Source: Lachnoclostridium sp. UBA6475
Lineage (GTDB): Bacteria > Bacillota > Clostridia > Lachnospirales > Lachnospiraceae
Reading direction: 5' to 3'
DNA length: 10,693 nt
Assembly (NCBI GenBank): GCA_002435545.1
Contig: DJNB01000154.1
Location: forward strand, 1-10,693
Shown: positions 1-6,810 of the stretch, one piece after another
Position numbering within the stretch: the stretch's first letter is position 1
Layout: each line of letters begins with the position of its first letter
The notes under the pieces: model-generated
Database searches by the model: none
Told to the model about the DNA's origin: nothing
Seen by the model: the letters and a program-made list of their open reading frames with translations, nothing else
Position numbers and translations under genes: made by a program

Positions 1-68
1 CGGATCGCAATCAGCCAAAATACACCGATAATAACTACCACATAAATGATCATTCCAACTGTTCCCAT
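1..68 (-). CDS. yajC: YajC, preprotein translocase accessory subunit (N-terminal fragment)
   Basis: Only the first 22 codons lie in the window; the gene continues past the left edge. They encode a short polar start followed by a strongly hydrophobic stretch (IIYVVVIIGVFWLIAI), which fits the single N-terminal membrane helix of YajC, a small protein that associates with SecDF and the SecYEG translocon. A perfect GGAGG at 76-80 sits 7 nt before the ATG at 66-68, so the start is secure. The gene follows tgt by 29 nt on the same strand, and tgt-yajC is a widespread bacterial gene pair, usually followed by secD/secF. The identification rests mainly on this context plus the single helix, because the diagnostic cytoplasmic part is missing. 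Confidence 0.75.
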   Translation of the reverse strand, partial: MGTVGMIIYVVVIIGVFWLIAI

Positions 69-97
69 TTCTTTACCTCCTGGCTCTGTTACGAGAC

Positions 98-1231
98 TTA
101 GTATTCATTAGATTCCATGGAATCCAATTTTTTCTTTTTATATTCTTGAAAGCGATTTTCTTCGATCGCATCGCGAATCTCACTCATCATTGTATTATAA
201 AAATAAAGATTATGCAAGACTAATAATCGAAGTCCCAGCATTTCTTTTGCTTTGAGCAGGTGTCGGATGTACGCACGCGAGTAGTGGCGGCACGCCGGAC
301 ACTGGCATCCTTCCTCGATCGGACGCTCATCCAGTTCAAAGCGTTTGTTCATTAGATTCATCTTTCCAAATTTCGTATAGGCGTGTCCGTGACGGCCATT
401 TCGCGCCGGATATACACAATCAAAGAAATCCACGCCGCGCTCGACACTTTCCAAAATATTCGCTGGAGTTCCGACGCCCATCAGATATCTCGGTTTGTTA
501 TCCGGAAGATGCGGCACAACTTCATCAAGAATGCGATACATCTCTTCATGGCTCTCGCCGACAGCCAGTCCGCCGATGGAATAGCCCGGCAGATCCAATT
601 CGGAAATCCGCTGTGCGTGCTCGATACGGATGTCTTCAAACGTTCCTCCCTGATTGATTCCAAAAAGCATCTGCTCCTTGTTGATCGTATCCGGGAGAGA
701 ATTTAAGCGGTCCATCTCACGTTTGCAGCGTTCCAGCCAGCGCGTCGTACGGGCGACAGACGCTTCCATATACTCGCGTGTCGCCGGGTGCGGTGCGCAT
801 TCGTCAAATGCCATCGCGATCGTCGATCCCAGATTGGACTGGATCCGCATACTTTCTTCCGGCCCCATGAAAATCTTTCTTCCGTCAATGTGCGAATTAA
901 AATAAACGCCTTCTTCTTTGATCTTGCGGAGTCCCGCCAGGGAAAATACCTGAAATCCGCCGGAATCCGTAAGGATCGGGCGGTCCCAGTTCATAAATTT
1001 GTGAAGACCTCCCATCTTGCGTACAACGTCGTCCCCCGGTCTTACATGAAGATGGTACGTATTGGACAGCTGTACCTGCGTTCCGATCTCTTTCAGATCC
1101 ATCGTAGAAACGGCACCTTTGATCGCTGCAACAGTTCCTACATTCATAAATACGGGCGTCTGGATATCCCCATGCGGGGTGTGAAAGGTTCCGCTCCGCG
1201 CCTTTCCCTCTCTGGCTTTTATCTCAAACAT
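98..1231 (-). CDS. tgt: Queuine/preQ1 tRNA-guanine transglycosylase
   Basis: A 377-residue Tgt of normal length. It exchanges the wobble guanine-34 of tRNAs for Tyr, His, Asn and Asp for preQ1 (the bacterial queuosine precursor) in the cytoplasm. Visible hallmarks are TDSGGFQVFS at 88-97 with the general acid/base Asp89, DECAPHP at 143-149, GINQGG at 191-196, and GGLAVGE at 220-226, where the Val is the bacterial signature (the eukaryotic queuine enzyme has Gly). The nucleophile is Asp271 in FDCVYPARNGRHG, and the C-terminal zinc site is Cys309, Cys311, Cys314 and His340. The ATG at 1229-1231 has AAAGGAG at 1238-1244, 6 nt upstream, and overlaps the stop of the small membrane gene upstream by 8 nt, suggesting translational coupling. 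No sequence defect is seen. Confidence 0.97.
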   Translation of the reverse strand: MFEIKAREGKARSGTFHTPHGDIQTPVFMNVGTVAAIKGAVSTMDLKEIGTQVQLSNTYHLHVRPGDDVVRKMGGLHKFMNWDRPILTDSGGFQVFSLAGLRKIKEEGVYFNSHIDGRKIFMGPEESMRIQSNLGSTIAMAFDECAPHPATREYMEASVARTTRWLERCKREMDRLNSLPDTINKEQMLFGINQGGTFEDIRIEHAQRISELDLPGYSIGGLAVGESHEEMYRILDEVVPHLPDNKPRYLMGVGTPANILESVERGVDFFDCVYPARNGRHGHAYTKFGKMNLMNKRFELDERPIEEGCQCPACRHYSRAYIRHLLKAKEMLGLRLLVLHNLYFYNTMMSEIRDAIEENRFQEYKKKKLDSMESNEY

Positions 1232-1478
1232 TGTCTTCTCCTTTATCTTTTTTTGGTGTCAATAGTATCGCGATACGAAGATATCCCCAAAGGACGATCG
1301 GGAGCAGAATGGATGCTCCGAGACAGGCTTTAAACAGTCCCGGTGCCTGTGGCGACGTCGTCAGTGCCGCGATCAGTGTAATAATATATAGTGCGAGCAA
1401 AAGAAGGATTCCGGCCATCGCGATAATTCGGACGGATTTTGGATATCTGCTTTTTGGCTCTTTTTTTGTATCAGTCAT
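1224..1478 (-). CDS. Small two-helix membrane protein of unknown function
   Basis: I do not recognise a named family. With the ATG at 1476-1478 the protein has 84 residues: a basic N-terminus (about 1-16), a first membrane helix at about 17-39, a short loop with TSPQAPG, a second helix at about 48-73 and a charged Lys/Asp/Glu tail. The charged ends suggest a hairpin with both termini in the cytoplasm. An in-frame GTG at 1488-1490 would add four residues, but GAGGA at 1484-1488 lies only 5 nt before the ATG and covers that GTG, so the ATG is preferred. The gene overlaps rarA by 8 nt (ATGACTGA) and tgt by 8 nt (ATGTTTGA), which makes it very likely a real translated cistron of the operon. From memory, similar short proteins occur in other Lachnospiraceae as uncharacterised proteins; no function is inferred. 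Confidence 0.82.
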   Translation of the reverse strand: MTDTKKEPKSRYPKSVRIIAMAGILLLLALYIITLIAALTTSPQAPGLFKACLGASILLPIVLWGYLRIAILLTPKKDKGEDNV

Positions 1479-2808
1479 TGTCTTCCTCACTTTCTCTGCG
1501 GATACGTGTCAAATGTTCCTTGAGTTGTTTTTCATAACCCTGATCAGACAGATTATAAAAATGGGTGTCTTTGCAGGCATCCGGCAGATATTGTTGTCTG
1601 GCATAATGGTTTTTGTAATCGTGGGCATATTTGTAACCGATTCCATGTCCCAGTTTCGCTGCCCCTTTATAATGCGCGTCTTGTAAATAGGAAGGAATTT
1701 TGTAATCCGGATGTGCTTTCACAAATTCCATCGCACCGTCGATCGCCATGATCGCCGAATTGCTCTTTGGCGCACATGCCACATACGTGGCTGCCTGTGC
1801 AAGGATGATCCGTGCTTCCGGCATCCCCAGCTGCATGACCGCCTGCGATGCCGCCGTCGCTACGACGAGCGCCTGCGGATCCGCATTGGACACGTCTTCT
1901 GCCGCACAGATCATGATGCGGCGTGCGATAAAACGGATATCTTCGCCGGCATAAAGCATTCTCGCCAGATAATACACGGCGGCATCGGGATCCGATCCCC
2001 GCATACTTTTGATAAACGCAGAAATCGTATCATAATGATTGTCTCCGGTCTTATCATAACGGATCGTCCGCTTCTGGATGCATTCCTGCGCTACTTCCAA
2101 TGTAATATGAACGTTTCCATCCTCGCCGCGCGGTGTCGTGAGCACCCCAAGTTCAATCGCATTGAGCGCCATGCGGGCATCTCCGCCGCTGATCTCCGCC
2201 AGAAAAGAAAGCGCGTCTTCGTCCATCTCGGCATGGTAACTTCCAAGTCCTTTTTCCACATCGGTAACCGCCCGTGTCAAAAGGGCTTTGATATTTTCTT
2301 TGGAGAGCGGATGGAGTTCAAAGATGATCGAGCGGGAAATCAACGCTCTGTTTACCTCAAAATACGGATTTTCCGTCGTTGCACCGATCAAAATGATCGT
2401 TCCGTCCTCAACAAACGGAAGCAGATAATCCTGCTGGCCTTTATTGAAGCGGTGAATCTCGTCAATAAACAAAATCGTCTTTTTGCCGTACATACCGCGG
2501 TTTTCCTTCGCTTTCGCGACCACTTCTTCCATATCCTTTTTTCCGGCAGATGTCGCATTGATCTGCAAAAATTCCGCTTTTGTCGTCGCCGCAATCACTT
2601 TCGCAAGTGTCGTCTTTCCGGTTCCCGGCGGGCCATACAACAGGATAGAACTCAGTTTATCCGCCTTGATCGCACGATATAACAATTTATCCTTCCCGAT
2701 GATATGCTCCTGCCCCACCACTTCATCCAACGTCGTCGGACGAAGGCGCGAAGCGAGCGGAGACTCTTTTTCCTTATTTTTTTCATTCATATATTCGAGT
2801 AGATCCAT
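1471..2808 (-). CDS. rarA: Replication-associated recombination protein A, AAA+ ATPase
   Basis: A 445-residue RarA/MgsA (the Mgs1/WRNIP1 family), a clamp-loader-like AAA+ ATPase that acts at stalled replication forks and on ssDNA gaps. Motifs in order: VGQEH at 31-35, Walker A GPPGTGKT at 59-66, Walker B ILFIDE at 112-117 followed by IHRF, sensor 1 GATTENP at 142-148, the Arg finger region ALISRS (Arg159), and sensor 2 around GGDARMALN at 208-216. The C-terminal half carries the family's lid and tetramerisation region (MRGSDPDAAVYYLARML, then YKYAHDY). Length and motif set are complete. The ATG at 2806-2808 has AGAGGA at 2817-2822, 8 nt upstream; both lie inside the end of yigZ, which overlaps by 22 nt. 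It is the second gene of the operon, and its stop overlaps the next start by 8 nt. Confidence 0.97.
   Translation of the reverse strand: MDLLEYMNEKNKEKESPLASRLRPTTLDEVVGQEHIIGKDKLLYRAIKADKLSSILLYGPPGTGKTTLAKVIAATTKAEFLQINATSAGKKDMEEVVAKAKENRGMYGKKTILFIDEIHRFNKGQQDYLLPFVEDGTIILIGATTENPYFEVNRALISRSIIFELHPLSKENIKALLTRAVTDVEKGLGSYHAEMDEDALSFLAEISGGDARMALNAIELGVLTTPRGEDGNVHITLEVAQECIQKRTIRYDKTGDNHYDTISAFIKSMRGSDPDAAVYYLARMLYAGEDIRFIARRIMICAAEDVSNADPQALVVATAASQAVMQLGMPEARIILAQAATYVACAPKSNSAIMAIDGAMEFVKAHPDYKIPSYLQDAHYKGAAKLGHGIGYKYAHDYKNHYARQQYLPDACKDTHFYNLSDQGYEKQLKEHLTRIRRESEEDND
1484..1488 (-). promoter_or_regulatory. Ribosome binding site that fixes the start of the small membrane gene
   Basis: The minus strand reads GAGGA here, 5 nt ahead of the ATG at 1476-1478. 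It lies within the last codons of rarA and overlaps the competing GTG codon (1488-1490), which has no site of its own at a useful distance. This supports the shorter 84-residue product. Confidence 0.7.
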
Positions 2809-3425
2809 ATTTTATTTCCTCTATCTATCTTACATTTTCCTCCGGTTTTGTCAACCAGTTCTTTTTCAAATGCCTGAATTTCTCTCTCAGGAACCTCATA
2901 CGTGATCGACACATTTTCCCCGTAATCGACATTTTCTTCTTTCAGTTCTCTTGCGGCTGCCAAATATTGGATTTTGCCAAGGTCGACATAATCGGTTCCT
3001 ATGGTTAAGCGGTAACCGGCTTCTTTCTGACGGATCTCACAATTTTCCAGTGCTTCTTTCGTCGCCGCCGAATACGCCCGCACAAGACCTCCGGTTCCAA
3101 GCAGCGTGCCGCCAAAATATCTCGTCACGACGGCAAGGGCATCGTGCACCCCGGCTCCCACAAGCAGATCTAACATCGGTCTTCCAGCGGTTCCCGACGG
3201 TTCTCCGTCATCACTGCACCGCTCCACTTCATTTTTCTCACCAAGCACATACGCAAAGCAGTGATGTCTGGCATCATAATGTTTTTTCCGAATCTGATTT
3301 ACGATATTTTGTGCTTCTTCCTCGGATCCGATGGGATAGATCTCTCCGATAAAACGGGATTTTTTTTCTATTACTTCGGCGTTTCCGCCCTGATATATCA
3401 TCTTTATCGCTTCTGGCATATCCAT
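2787..3425 (-). CDS. yigZ: YigZ/IMPACT family protein (UPF0029, DUF1949)
   Basis: A 212-residue member of the YigZ/IMPACT family, typical in length. The N-terminal UPF0029 domain shows KSRFIG (22-27), DARHHCFAYV (51-60), SDDGEPSGTAGRPML (71-85) and the glycine-rich VTRYFGGTLLGTGGLVRAYS (100-119). The remainder is the ferredoxin-like C-terminal DUF1949. The eukaryotic relative IMPACT/Yih1 binds Gcn1 and modulates Gcn2 signalling; the bacterial role is not settled, and ribosome- or RNA-related functions are only suggested. The start is uncertain by two codons: ATG 3423-3425 has AAAGGA too close, while ATG 3417-3419 has the same AAAGGA 8 nt upstream. It is the promoter-proximal gene of the minus-strand operon, and its 3' end contains the rarA ribosome binding site and start. 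Confidence 0.93.
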   Translation of the reverse strand: MDMPEAIKMIYQGGNAEVIEKKSRFIGEIYPIGSEEEAQNIVNQIRKKHYDARHHCFAYVLGEKNEVERCSDDGEPSGTAGRPMLDLLVGAGVHDALAVVTRYFGGTLLGTGGLVRAYSAATKEALENCEIRQKEAGYRLTIGTDYVDLGKIQYLAAARELKEENVDYGENVSITYEVPEREIQAFEKELVDKTGGKCKIDRGNKIWIYSNI

Positions 3426-3446
3426 TATCCTTTCGCCCCTTTTACA

Positions 3447-3495
3447 ATAGTGTACTAATTTTTCTTCCCCTTTGCAAGACTTTTTGGTATACTAT
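3447..3495. repeat. Imperfect 12-bp inverted repeat covering both divergent -10 elements
   Basis: ATAGTGTACTAA (3447-3458) and TTGGTATACTAT (3484-3495) are inverted copies matching at 10 of 12 positions, separated by 25 bp that contain the self-complementary TTGCAA at 3472-3477. The arms contain the -10 elements of the two outward-facing promoters. The symmetry may simply reflect two similar promoters placed back to back, or may mark a regulator site. Confidence 0.5.
3449..3477 (-). promoter_or_regulatory. Sigma-A type promoter of the yigZ-rarA-tgt-yajC operon
   Basis: On the minus strand TTGCAA (3472-3477) is followed, after exactly 17 bp, by TACACT (3449-3454). Each matches the sigma-70/A consensus at 4 of 6 positions. 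The predicted start near 3442 would leave a leader of about 17 nt containing the yigZ ribosome binding site. There is no other space for a promoter, because the downstream genes overlap. This is a sequence-based prediction only. Confidence 0.6.
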
Positions 3496-3498
3496 AAG
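3485..3498 (+). promoter_or_regulatory. Promoter of the class A PBP gene (extended -10)
   Basis: TGG followed by TATACT (3488-3493) forms an extended -10 element with 5 of 6 consensus matches. A second candidate, TATAAG at 3493-3498, overlaps it. No good -35 lies 17 bp upstream of TATACT; TTGCAA at 3472-3477 is 15 bp from TATAAG. Transcription would begin near 3500, giving a leader of about 40 nt before the ATG at 3540. The choice between the two -10 elements cannot be made from sequence alone. Confidence 0.5.
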
Positions 3499-3539
3499 AA
3501 AAGGACCGAAAAAAATTTTAGAAAGGATGGATCATTTCT

Positions 3540-5960
3540 ATGAATTTCAGCCAAAGAAATACGGTAGAGCGGGCGAAAAAACTCAAATCTCCTGCCACAC
3601 ACCGTTTGAATAAATGTAAAGTCATGGCCGCGCGCATCGTACTGATCTCACTGGTTGTCATCGCTGCGATCGGACTCAGCGGCATATCCGGCATCGTAAA
3701 CGGACTCATGGAGACGGCGCCGGGCATTGATTCGATCAATGTCATCCCGGATGGCTATGCGACAACAATCTTAAACAGCAAGGGAAAGACGATACAGACC
3801 CTTGTGGGAAAAGAAGCGAACCGCCAGTATGCGACGCTGGATACCATTCCAAAGCACCTGCAGAATGCCTTTGTCGCCATTGAGGACGAGCGTTTCTGGG
3901 TGCATGACGGAATTGACCTGCAGGGAATCTTCCGTGCGACGTTCAGCGGTCTGACCAATGGCGGAGAATTTCACCAGGGTGCCAGTACGCTGACACAGCA
4001 GCTCCTAAAAAACCAGGTATTTAACGGGGGCGAAGAAGCTACTTTTGCCCAGAAACTGGAAAGAAAGGTACAAGAACAGTACCTTGCCATCCAGCTGGAA
4101 AACCGTCTGTCAAAAGAACAGATTTTGGAATATTATCTGAACACGATCAATCTCGGACAAAATACTCTCGGCGTCCAGGCAGCCGCCAAACGCTACTTTG
4201 ATAAAGATGTATCGGAACTGACCATATCCGAATCGGCAGTCCTTGCGGGGATTACCCAGAACCCGGCAGGTTACAATCCGATCACTCATCCAAAGCGAAA
4301 TGCCAAAAAACGGACGACAATCCTTACTTACATGAAAGAACAGGGATATATCACTTCCGACGAATATGAGAAAGCCATGGCAGACAAAGTGTATGCCCGC
4401 ATCAAAGCCGTAAACAAAGAAACCACGGCCACACAGACGACCACTTCTTATTTTACGGATGCTTTGATCGACCAGGTGATCTCGGACATGAAAAATGAGC
4501 TGGGATATACGGAAACACAGGCTTACAATGCCTTGTACCGCGGCGGACTGACAATTTATACGACACAGGATGCTTCCGTCCAGAAAGTCTGCGACAATGT
4601 GATCAACAATCCTTCGTATTATCCGGCCGGCTCTACGTATCAGCTCAATTACCAGCTCACCGTAACCGACGCCGAGGGTGTCGCACACAATTACAATGCC
4701 GGCACGATGAAAAACTGGTTTGCCCAAAAGAAAAAGAAAAAAATTCCACTTTATTATACCGACAAAAAGAAAGCAAATCAGTATATTAAAATATACAAAA
4801 AAGCGATGTCAAAAGGTGACGGATGCAAAGTTGAAGGAGAAAAAACGGACTTTGTCATCCAGCCGCAGGTTTCTTTTGTTGTGATGGATCAAAAGACCGG
4901 GCAGGTCAAAGCCATCTGTGGCGGACGCGGACAGAAAACTGCCAGCCGTACTCTAAACCGCGCAAGCACATCCCTGCGCCAGCCGGGTTCTACGTACAAA
5001 GTCCTGTCCACGTATCTGCCTGCACTGGATACTTCGGGCATGACACTGGCAACACAGCAGAAAGACGAACCATATTATTATCCGGGCACCAAGCGGCTTG
5101 TAAAAAACTGGTATCGCGGCTACCGTGGTACAGTGACGATCCGCAAAGCGATCGCAGATTCCATGAACGTCATCGCCGTCAAAACCCTGGAACAGGTAAC
5201 GCCAAAAGTCGGTTACGATTATCTGCTGAACCTTGGATTTACCTCTCTCGTCGAAAGTTACACCGACGCAAGCGGAAAGATCTACAGCGATATCTCCCTT
5301 CCGATGGCGCTTGGTGGATTGACAAAGGGTGTCTCCAATCTAGAATTGACAACTGCCTTTGCAAGCATTGCCAACGATGGCGTCTACAACAAAGCGACGT
5401 TTTATACCAAAATTATCGACCATGACGGAAATGTCCTGCTCGACAAGACACCTGTCGTAACAAAGACGCAGGACAAAAAGGGAAATGACGTAACGGTCGT
5501 GACAACTTCTTCCAGCAAACAGGTGATGAAAGATTCGACCGCATTCCTTCTCACAAGTGCGATGCAGGATGTCGTAAATTCCGGTACCGGAACCGCTGTA
5601 AAACTAAGTGAGATTAACGTACCGGTTGCCGGAAAGACCGGAACTTCCACCAGAAATAAGGACTTGTGGTTTGTCGGCTACACGCCGTATCTCACCGCCG
5701 GGATCTGGGGCGGTTACGATGCCGGCGAAAAGCAGAGCAACACAACTTATCATAAGGCAATCTGGAAAGCAATTATGGAAAAATTGAGTAAAAAACATAA
5801 AGATGAAAAAGCGAAATTTACGATGCCATCTTCCGTCGTTGCCGTGCGGACATGCACGGTATGCGGAAAACCACTGGCTGAAAACCACTACAGTTCCCGA
5901 AGCAAAAAGGAATATTTTGCCAAGGGAACCGTACCGGAAGAAACTTGTTCCGTTCATTAA
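3540..5960 (+). CDS. Class A penicillin-binding protein (glycosyltransferase 51 plus transpeptidase)
   Basis: An 806-residue bifunctional peptidoglycan synthase (PBP1a/PonA-like) anchored in the membrane with its catalytic part outside. Residues 1-30 are basic and cytoplasmic, and about 31-55 form the signal anchor. The GT51 domain follows: EDERFWVHDGID at 115-126 with catalytic Glu115, QGASTLTQQLLKN at 146-158, ERKVQEQYLA at 174-183 and ILEYYLNTINLGQ at 195-207. It polymerises lipid II. The transpeptidase domain shows STYK with nucleophile Ser484 and Lys487, SMN at 541-543 and KTGTS at 699-703; it crosslinks stem peptides and is the beta-lactam target. A Lys-rich segment (about 390-436) lies between the domains. 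The tail (770-806) has CTVC and EYFAKGTVPEETC, a cysteine-bearing ending seen in other Firmicutes PBPs. The ATG has AAAGGA at 3522-3527, 12 nt upstream, which is rather far. The gene is monocistronic and ends with a TAA-TGA tandem stop. Confidence 0.95.
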   Translation: MNFSQRNTVERAKKLKSPATHRLNKCKVMAARIVLISLVVIAAIGLSGISGIVNGLMETAPGIDSINVIPDGYATTILNSKGKTIQTLVGKEANRQYATLDTIPKHLQNAFVAIEDERFWVHDGIDLQGIFRATFSGLTNGGEFHQGASTLTQQLLKNQVFNGGEEATFAQKLERKVQEQYLAIQLENRLSKEQILEYYLNTINLGQNTLGVQAAAKRYFDKDVSELTISESAVLAGITQNPAGYNPITHPKRNAKKRTTILTYMKEQGYITSDEYEKAMADKVYARIKAVNKETTATQTTTSYFTDALIDQVISDMKNELGYTETQAYNALYRGGLTIYTTQDASVQKVCDNVINNPSYYPAGSTYQLNYQLTVTDAEGVAHNYNAGTMKNWFAQKKKKKIPLYYTDKKKANQYIKIYKKAMSKGDGCKVEGEKTDFVIQPQVSFVVMDQKTGQVKAICGGRGQKTASRTLNRASTSLRQPGSTYKVLSTYLPALDTSGMTLATQQKDEPYYYPGTKRLVKNWYRGYRGTVTIRKAIADSMNVIAVKTLEQVTPKVGYDYLLNLGFTSLVESYTDASGKIYSDISLPMALGGLTKGVSNLELTTAFASIANDGVYNKATFYTKIIDHDGNVLLDKTPVVTKTQDKKGNDVTVVTTSSSKQVMKDSTAFLLTSAMQDVVNSGTGTAVKLSEINVPVAGKTGTSTRNKDLWFVGYTPYLTAGIWGGYDAGEKQSNTTYHKAIWKAIMEKLSKKHKDEKAKFTMPSSVVAVRTCTVCGKPLAENHYSSRSKKEYFAKGTVPEETCSVH

Positions 5961-5982
5961 TGAATAGTTATAATAAATTTAT
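5953..5982. other. Convergent gene junction with AT-rich palindromes, no clear terminator
   Basis: The PBP stop (5958-5960) and the rfbD stop (5968-5970) are only 7 bp apart. A perfect 12-bp palindrome, TTCATTAATGAA (5953-5964), spans the PBP stop, and ATAAATTTAT (5973-5982) is a second palindrome in the last codons of rfbD. Neither has a GC stem with a T-tract, so I see no intrinsic terminator for either transcript; they probably run into each other. Confidence 0.55.
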
Positions 5983-6810
5983 ATATCTAGCTACTGCATC
6001 CTGCCAGGCCGGAAGCAGGGAAAAGCCGTTTGCGACGAGTTTTTCCTTGCTCATCCGGCTGTTTTTTGGCCGTTTTGCCTTTACCGGAAATTCTCCACTC
6101 TTAACCGGCGTCACGGAAACGTCATTCATACCGGCTGCGCGGAAGATCTCTTTGGCAAATTCATACCAGCTGCAAATCCCTTCATTCGTCGCGTGGTAAG
6201 CGCCATAGCGGTCACTTTCGATCATATCCACAAGCAGGCGGGAAAGATCATACGTATACGTCGGCGAACCGATCTGGTCATCAACCACCTTAACCGCACC
6301 ATTTTCTCTGCCGAGGCGGAGCATGGTTTTGATAAAATTATTGCCATTGATTCCAAATACCCAGGAAATACGGACAATAAAATATTTATCCACATACTTT
6401 TTGAGTGCCAGCTCTCCGTCGTATTTGCTCTGTCCATAAGCATTGAGTGGGGAAGCCTCGTCATCCGGCTCCCACGGTCTTTCTCCGTCACCGGAAAAGA
6501 TATAATCGGTACTCAGATAGAGCATCCTGCAGTCCAGTTTTTTACAAATTTTGGCAATATTTTCCGTGCCTTCTACATTGACTCTGCGGCAGAGTTCCGT
6601 CTCATCTTCCGCCCGGTCAACCGCGGTAAATGCACTGCAGTGTATCACTGCCTCCGGCTGCGTCTCCGTTAAGACACGCTCTACTGCTGCGGCATCGGTA
6701 ATGTCCATTTCTTCAATGTCCACACCGACGGCAGTATGACCGCGTTTTTCCAGCTCGCGTACGACGTCATATCCCAGCTGGCCTTTGACGCCTGTTACTA
6801 ATACTTTCAT
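5968..6810 (-). CDS. rfbD: dTDP-4-dehydrorhamnose reductase
   Basis: A 280-residue RmlD-type short-chain dehydrogenase. It reduces dTDP-4-dehydro-L-rhamnose to dTDP-L-rhamnose with NAD(P)H, the last step in making the rhamnosyl donor for cell-wall polysaccharides and glycans. Evidence: Rossmann motif TGVKGQLG at 6-13, STDYIF at 100-105 with Thr101 and Asp102, the catalytic pair Tyr125 and Lys129 in YGQSK, RISWVFG at 147-153, DDQIGSPTY at 177-185 and RPKNSRM at 247-253. Length is normal. Its ATG overlaps the rfbB stop in an ATGA (6807-6810), so translation is probably coupled. It is the last gene of the unit and converges with the PBP gene. The substrate-supplying epimerase gene rfbC is not in the window. 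Confidence 0.96.
   Translation of the reverse strand: MKVLVTGVKGQLGYDVVRELEKRGHTAVGVDIEEMDITDAAAVERVLTETQPEAVIHCSAFTAVDRAEDETELCRRVNVEGTENIAKICKKLDCRMLYLSTDYIFSGDGERPWEPDDEASPLNAYGQSKYDGELALKKYVDKYFIVRISWVFGINGNNFIKTMLRLGRENGAVKVVDDQIGSPTYTYDLSRLLVDMIESDRYGAYHATNEGICSWYEFAKEIFRAAGMNDVSVTPVKSGEFPVKAKRPKNSRMSKEKLVANGFSLLPAWQDAVARYINLL

Noticed and set aside
788..1333. 181-codon plus-strand frame opposite the 5' end of tgt
   Set aside because: No recognisable domain, and it runs through the well-supported tgt start and the small membrane gene.
1711..2682. 323-codon open frame on the plus strand opposite rarA
   Set aside because: Its product is rich in Arg, His and Cys with no family features, it has no ribosome binding site, and the minus strand carries an intact AAA+ protein. 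It is an antisense shadow.
4110..4727. 205-codon minus-strand frame inside the PBP gene
   Set aside because: Antisense shadow of the conserved GT51 region; composition unlike a real protein of this genome.
5579..5592. Perfect 14-bp palindrome TTCCGGTACCGGAA inside the PBP gene
   Set aside because: It encodes the conserved NSGTGT stretch before the KTG motif with ordinary codons, so the symmetry is most simply a codon coincidence rather than a regulatory site.
5999..6020. Possible hairpin CCTGC...GCAGG just past the PBP stop, considered as a terminator
   Set aside because: The stem is short, lies in rfbD coding sequence and is not followed by a T-tract in the plus direction.
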